64,000 bases of DNA from Meira nashicola (taxonomy: Eukaryota; Basidiomycota; Exobasidiomycetes; Exobasidiales; Brachybasidiaceae): contig BCJU01000001.1 in the NCBI GenBank assembly GCA_001600355.1, forward strand, positions 5,208,013-5,272,012, given 5' to 3'. The notes under the pieces are model-generated. The model saw only the letters and a list, made by a program, of their open reading frames with translations. It did not search any database and was not told the DNA's origin. Position 1 is the stretch's first letter; every line of letters starts with the position of its first letter. The translations under genes and the position numbers were made by a program. Below are positions 59,707 through 64,000 of the stretch, piece by piece.

Positions 59707-61212
59707 ATGATGAGGAACATAATAAGGATAGAATCAGCGATTACGAGATCGATACGGCGATCCACAACTCAAAAGCTTAAACTTTCTACTTCTTTTGTTC
59801 AAAAGAGATGGTATGCCGCACCACCTGCATTTCCATGCGTAGATGCAAATGAAGCCAGAACAGCTAGATTGATGGCAAATCATCAAGGTCCAGCGATCGA
59901 TCAAACAGCAATTGAAGATGAACAAACACAAGATCCTGAAGGACCTGAACCTGCATATACAAAAGTAGTATCAGGTTATAAAACATTTCATTATCCTAAT
60001 CCACTCTTGTTGGATTATGGAGGTGAATTACCTTCTTTTGATATTGCTTATGAGACATGGGGAAAGCTAAATTCCGATAAATCCAACGCAATCTTAATTC
60101 ATACCGGCTTAAGTGCATCTTCTCATGCAGCCTCTCATCCGGACAATGCCGCAAAAGGATGGTGGGAGGATTTTATTGGACCGGGTAAGCCTTTGGATAC
60201 GAATAAGTTCTTTGTTATGTGCACAAATGTGATCGGAGGATGTTATGGAAGTACAGGTCCATCTTCCATTGACCCTATGGATCCAGAAAGAAAGCCCTAT
60301 GCTACGCGTTTTCCAATCGTTTCAATCTTTGATATGGTTCGAGCCCAATTCTTATTATTGGACAATCTAGGGATCGATAAATTATATGCAAGTATTGGAT
60401 CGAGTATGGGAGGAATGCAATCTGTTGCTGCTGTTCATTTGTTTCCTCAACGTGTAGCTAGATTGGTTAGTATAAGTGGAGCAGCAAGAAGTGCACCTGC
60501 AAGTATTGCATTGAGGTTCGCACAAAGGAGTGTTTTAATGTCAGATCCTAATTGGAATCGAGGTTTTTATTATGATCGAATGCCACCGCATACAGGAATG
60601 AAATTAGCCAGACAAATTGCTACGATCACATATAGAAGTGGACCTGAGTGGGAACAAAGATTCGGAAGAGCAAGAAGAGGACAAGATCCTGCTTTGTGTC
60701 CTGACTTTTTGATTGAAACTTATCTTGATCATCAAGGAGAACAATTTTGTTTGAAATATGACGCAAATAGCTTGATTTACGTCAGTAAGGCAATGGATCT
60801 TTTTGATATGGGATATGAGGCATTGGAAGATTTGGAAAGGAGAAGGAAAGGAAGAATTGAAGGTACCGAAATCGAAATCACCCAAACAGCCGAAAGAGTG
60901 ACTGGAAATGCCGACAATGAACGTCAAAAAAGACGACAATATATTCAAACACTCGCTTCTCCCAGTGCACATACTTATCTTCCCGATTTAGCCCGTGGAT
61001 TAGAAAGATTATCCAATCATCCTACATTAATCTTAGGTGCACAATCGGACATTTTATTTCCAATCGATCAACAAAGAGAATTAGCAGAATGCTTGCGTAG
61101 AAATGGCAATTCACAGGTTCGATATTATGAAATTGATGCACCTCATGGACATGACAGCTTTTTGATCGATGTTGCAAATGTCGGTGGAGCTATTAAAGGA
61201 TTCTTGGAATAG
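59707..61212 (+). CDS. MetX-family O-acyltransferase, mitochondrial serine O-acyltransferase (cys2) type
   Basis: 501 aa from ATG 59707 (next Met at 59710); in-frame 59656 is also possible. The N-terminus (IRRSTTQKLKLSTSFVQKRW) is basic and Ser/Thr-rich, a likely mitochondrial presequence, followed by FPCVDANEARTARL. Alpha/beta hydrolase motifs: ILIHTGLSASSHA, TNVIGGCYGSTGPSS, nucleophile SIGSSMGGMQS (~229), and near the end the Asp in AQSDILFP and His in APHGHDSF. MetX enzymes acylate homoserine (MET2) or serine (fission-yeast cys2 type). The presequence and FPC-EA segment favour the serine branch feeding cysteine synthesis; MET2 is the alternative. Confidence 0.88.
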   Translation: MMRNIIRIESAITRSIRRSTTQKLKLSTSFVQKRWYAAPPAFPCVDANEARTARLMANHQGPAIDQTAIEDEQTQDPEGPEPAYTKVVSGYKTFHYPNPLLLDYGGELPSFDIAYETWGKLNSDKSNAILIHTGLSASSHAASHPDNAAKGWWEDFIGPGKPLDTNKFFVMCTNVIGGCYGSTGPSSIDPMDPERKPYATRFPIVSIFDMVRAQFLLLDNLGIDKLYASIGSSMGGMQSVAAVHLFPQRVARLVSISGAARSAPASIALRFAQRSVLMSDPNWNRGFYYDRMPPHTGMKLARQIATITYRSGPEWEQRFGRARRGQDPALCPDFLIETYLDHQGEQFCLKYDANSLIYVSKAMDLFDMGYEALEDLERRRKGRIEGTEIEITQTAERVTGNADNERQKRRQYIQTLASPSAHTYLPDLARGLERLSNHPTLILGAQSDILFPIDQQRELAECLRRNGNSQVRYYEIDAPHGHDSFLIDVANVGGAIKGFLE

Positions 61213-61665
61213 ATGTAAACCTTTGTAAAGTTGTATAATAAGAAAATGATTGATTGCTTAATATATAAGCTTCTCTCGAGAAACGCCAGTAGCGTGCGGG
61301 GAAAGATTGGGGGAATAACCCACTGTTTGCGCCAACAACTAACACGTTTGGTACGCGCACGCATACATCCATACATGCAACTGCCGTCAAATTATATTGA
61401 AAGGTGGCATGTGTGCAGTGCTAGGCGTGTATGTACATCTTTGTAAAGATTAGTTATTTCGGGCGGCGACCGTAGAAGACAGCCGATGTGCCACAAAATT
61501 AAATAACACAGCGCTGCATAGATTAAAACGTTAATTGATGTTTGTAAAGGAAAGAGCAAGTTATTGAAAGGGCTTTTAGGCTTTTTGCCGCTAAACCAAA
61601 ACCATTCTAATCACCCATCATCTCTTCTCTTTTCAACGTATGTCCTTGTGACAGATGGGGTCAAA
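61213..61665. other. Intergenic, promoter of the MSB1-like gene
   Basis: 453 bp; one open frame of about 70 codons without support. No clear motif. Confidence 0.45.
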
Positions 61666-64000
61666 ATGCCTACTTTGTTTGGCAAATTGAACGCACGTGG
61701 TACTAAACCCGTTCAATCAAAGTATGGTCCTGGAATCTCATCAACCGATTTGGCAAATTTTCCACCTTCTCCTTCAAGTCAAGATGCACGTGAATTAATT
61801 TATGATCCAAAAGATTTCACTCATATGGAAACAAGAAATAATGATGAAGAATTTGATTCAAATCATCAAAGAAGAACTTCATCACCAATTTTATCCGAAA
61901 GATCGATGAATAATAATAGTAAGAGCGCATTGAGTGCAGCAACAGCTATTAAGCAAAGGCAACATACAACATCCTCTCCTAATCCACCACCAGCACAATC
62001 ACTCTCTTCACCTCAACAAAATCCTAGAGCAGCAAACAAATATGCAGAATTCGGGGCACCTGCTTTGTATGCTTCAAGATCGACGATTGCACAAAAACCC
62101 AATCTGCCGCAAACTTCTCGAATGCATAAAACTTTACCTTCTAGACCGGTCGTGCAAAAAGCTTCAAACGTTTCTTCAACCATTTCAGGAAAAGCACGAC
62201 TTCAAGGTGGCAATGCAAATGTGACTTTTGATGGCTCTGCTCCTGCTCAACCAACTCCTTATGGATATACTACAATCGGTTGGGACAAGCAAATGGACGT
62301 ACCTCATGTGGCAGAATTGGTATTAATGTGTGGAGAGCAAATTCGTATGCGTGGTTTGACATCACCTTTAATCTTTTCTTCAATGGCCTTGGACCTCTCA
62401 CACCATAACGTCACTTCTTTGATTCGATCTTTTCTCACTTCACCAAAAGAATTCTATTCTTCAGAGACAAAATTCGCAAACCCACACGACCTAGCAGCGG
62501 TAATCAAATGGTCTCTATCAAGATTGGGTAGAGTATTTCCCGTTCCTGTTCCTTCGCTGGAGATGTCCTCTTCGCGTAAAGGGGATTCGCAGCAAGAAGA
62601 AAACGTGTTTATTCATCAAAGGGGTTTTCTAGAGTGGGATAGTTACATGGTATGGGCAACATATGAGAAGAATGCAAGCTATCCTATTGCATCCTTTAGT
62701 GCATTCTTAGACGGTCTTACTTCATCTACAGCTGCTCTTTTGGTCGCTCTTTTCTCATTGCTTTCTTCAACGACATCGTACAGTCTACGAAACGGCATGA
62801 CACCTTCTCGCCTAGCAAGAATGTTTGGTGTTTTAATTTTTGGATTGCCGGAGGATGAAACGTTTGAAAAGACGTATGATGCCTACGTAAAAGTCAGCAA
62901 TGCAACTGAACATCTCTTACTTGCCTATATTCGTGATATGAGCACTATGGAACCTTTACCGACCCGGTTGGCTGATCACGTTAGAGGTTATCCTTCCATG
63001 TTATCCAGCAATCCAATAAGACCAGGTCGAGGCGTTCGTGGTGTACCGTTCACTCTTGTGAGCAGAGCGGTGCGCCTATACAGCGTTGATTTGGTTCAAC
63101 AAAGTCGTGATTTGGATCTTGCTAGCCAATCACCCGAATGGGCAGCTTGCATCGGACGAGGAGAAGGCGTTGAAAAAGAGCCTCAACTCTCAGACCGATA
63201 CCGAAAGTTGATGAATTTACGATCTGGTAGACATCCTGCCGAACAAGCTTCAAGCGGACAATCAGCACAGCAAGCTCCAGATCTAGAAGCGTACTCTTCC
63301 TTGGCCGATAAGGCATGGGAAGAATTCTTGCATGAAGGATTTAGTGGTTCTGATCCCAATAAACTAGCCTTCAATTTGACCGAAAGTGAAAGAAAGGCAC
63401 GTATGAAGGGCAGAAAGAGCTTACAATGGTCTCAATTCGAAGAAAGTGGATTTAGTCCTGCCGATGATGGATTGAATGATGTACTGGCTTTTGACGATCT
63501 ACTTGAACAAGACGTGAAACGTTGGCCTGAAGACCGTGCAGAACTTCTTGATAAAATTCGCAAGACAAACAAAGCAATGCCTGCATTTAATTATGATACA
63601 ACTCCTTTGATTGTCAGTAGCCCCTCTATGAGTGGAGATCCACAAGGTCAATGGCAAGAAAAACCAATTTCACGCATGGATGACATCTTCCCAGAAGTAT
63701 ACGCGGATATCTTGTTAGGAAATGGCTGGAGCAATCGTGATGAATTGACACACAGGAATGCTAACTTTGCTGTCGTACAATACAAAAGCAGGCCTAATTC
63801 TTCTACTATTAAAAACAAACTACCATCTGCATCCTCTCCTACAAATCAATCTGACGATCGAACAGAAGCGGCATGGTTCGTGATTGAAGAAGTTGTTCCA
63901 GCTCAATATCGCTCTGAACTTGAGGCTGCAGGTAGAAAGAAGAATCGCAGTAGACCAAGTTTACGTGCTTTAAATATGTTCAAAAGACGTAAAGCGATGA
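61666..64000 (+). CDS. MSB1: MSB1-like morphogenesis protein (5' part, runs off the window)
   Basis: ATG 61666 opens an uninterrupted frame of 778 codons to the window edge. Residues 1-190 are polar. The conserved domain starts near 205: VPHVAELVLMCGEQIRMRGLTSPLIFSS, then LIRSFLTSP, WSLSRLGRVFPVPVP and FLDGLTSSTAALLVALFSLLSS, the pattern of the fungal Msb1/DUF1708 domain (RhoGAP-like fold). ARMFGVLIFGLP fits the arm seen in RhoGAP-like proteins. Yeast Msb1 works with Cdc42/Bem1 and Rho1 in polarity and wall synthesis. The last visible residues are Arg/Lys-rich; the C-terminus is outside the window. Confidence 0.78.
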   Translation, partial: MPTLFGKLNARGTKPVQSKYGPGISSTDLANFPPSPSSQDARELIYDPKDFTHMETRNNDEEFDSNHQRRTSSPILSERSMNNNSKSALSAATAIKQRQHTTSSPNPPPAQSLSSPQQNPRAANKYAEFGAPALYASRSTIAQKPNLPQTSRMHKTLPSRPVVQKASNVSSTISGKARLQGGNANVTFDGSAPAQPTPYGYTTIGWDKQMDVPHVAELVLMCGEQIRMRGLTSPLIFSSMALDLSHHNVTSLIRSFLTSPKEFYSSETKFANPHDLAAVIKWSLSRLGRVFPVPVPSLEMSSSRKGDSQQEENVFIHQRGFLEWDSYMVWATYEKNASYPIASFSAFLDGLTSSTAALLVALFSLLSSTTSYSLRNGMTPSRLARMFGVLIFGLPEDETFEKTYDAYVKVSNATEHLLLAYIRDMSTMEPLPTRLADHVRGYPSMLSSNPIRPGRGVRGVPFTLVSRAVRLYSVDLVQQSRDLDLASQSPEWAACIGRGEGVEKEPQLSDRYRKLMNLRSGRHPAEQASSGQSAQQAPDLEAYSSLADKAWEEFLHEGFSGSDPNKLAFNLTESERKARMKGRKSLQWSQFEESGFSPADDGLNDVLAFDDLLEQDVKRWPEDRAELLDKIRKTNKAMPAFNYDTTPLIVSSPSMSGDPQGQWQEKPISRMDDIFPEVYADILLGNGWSNRDELTHRNANFAVVQYKSRPNSSTIKNKLPSASSPTNQSDDRTEAAWFVIEEVVPAQYRSELEAAGRKKNRSRPSLRALNMFKRRKAM

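Overview
The window is nuclear DNA of a filamentous or dimorphic fungus. It carries about 30 recognisable eukaryotic genes on both strands. Introns are few and short (most 57-141 nt) with GT(A/G)NGT donors, many large genes are intronless, and coding sequence is fairly AT-rich. Fungal-type genes such as DSS1, ARG2, monopolin CSM1/PCS1, DUF1776, MTC1 and MSB1, together with the intron-poor structure, fit a basidiomycete. Ustilaginomycotina (smut and Exobasidium relatives) is my best guess, but this is inference; no marker gene settles it.

Positions 1-5250 are unlike the rest. They hold a head-to-tail array of seven complete genes, plus the tail of an eighth, for small (165-185 aa) secreted, very basic proteins. 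Each has a signal peptide, a short acidic spacer, then in five copies a LxLxL-PG motif that closely resembles plant EAR repression motifs (SUPERMAN/SRDX type and Aux/IAA domain I). A polar linker, a KRKR or AT-hook-like NLS, and a second exon coding a Lys/Arg-rich domain with two repeats follow. Six of the seven share a GGGGC(G/T) element about 80-110 bp before the ATG. I read the array as candidate nuclear effectors that would recruit Topless-type co-repressors in a plant host. It is the most interesting object in the window. A second, unrelated small secreted protein lies at 25130-25788.

The rest is ordinary housekeeping gene space. 5.4-10 kb: atypical SDR, ZIP9-type zinc transporter, unknown membrane protein. 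10.3-15.2 kb: DnaJ protein, Artemis/SNM1-type nuclease, RPA3. 15.4-24.5 kb: P5B ATPase (YPK9 type), CTK1/CDK12 kinase, PAP2 lipid phosphatase. 25.8-33.4 kb: mitochondrial DSS1 exoribonuclease, N-acetylglutamate synthase ARG2, GST-like protein. 33.8-41.2 kb: split BTB protein, CSM1/PCS1, NIPA-like transporter, TRM61. 41.8-49.9 kb: TMEM184/Ost-alpha protein, MFS transporter, peroxisomal enoyl-CoA isomerase, methyltransferase. 50-58.8 kb: carboxylesterase-like protein with an altered nucleophile, DUF1776 protein, SDR, MTC1, VTT-domain protein. 59.6-64 kb: MetX-family O-acyltransferase and the 5' part of an MSB1-like gene cut by the window end.

Neighbouring housekeeping genes do not form an obvious pathway; order is mostly convergent and divergent pairs with short shared intergenic regions. 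Possible regulatory themes are MluI-box (ACGCGT) sites before the Artemis-like, RPA3 and CSM1 genes and a CACGTG E-box before the sulfur-pathway acyltransferase. I saw no rRNA or tRNA gene, transposon or CRISPR array.
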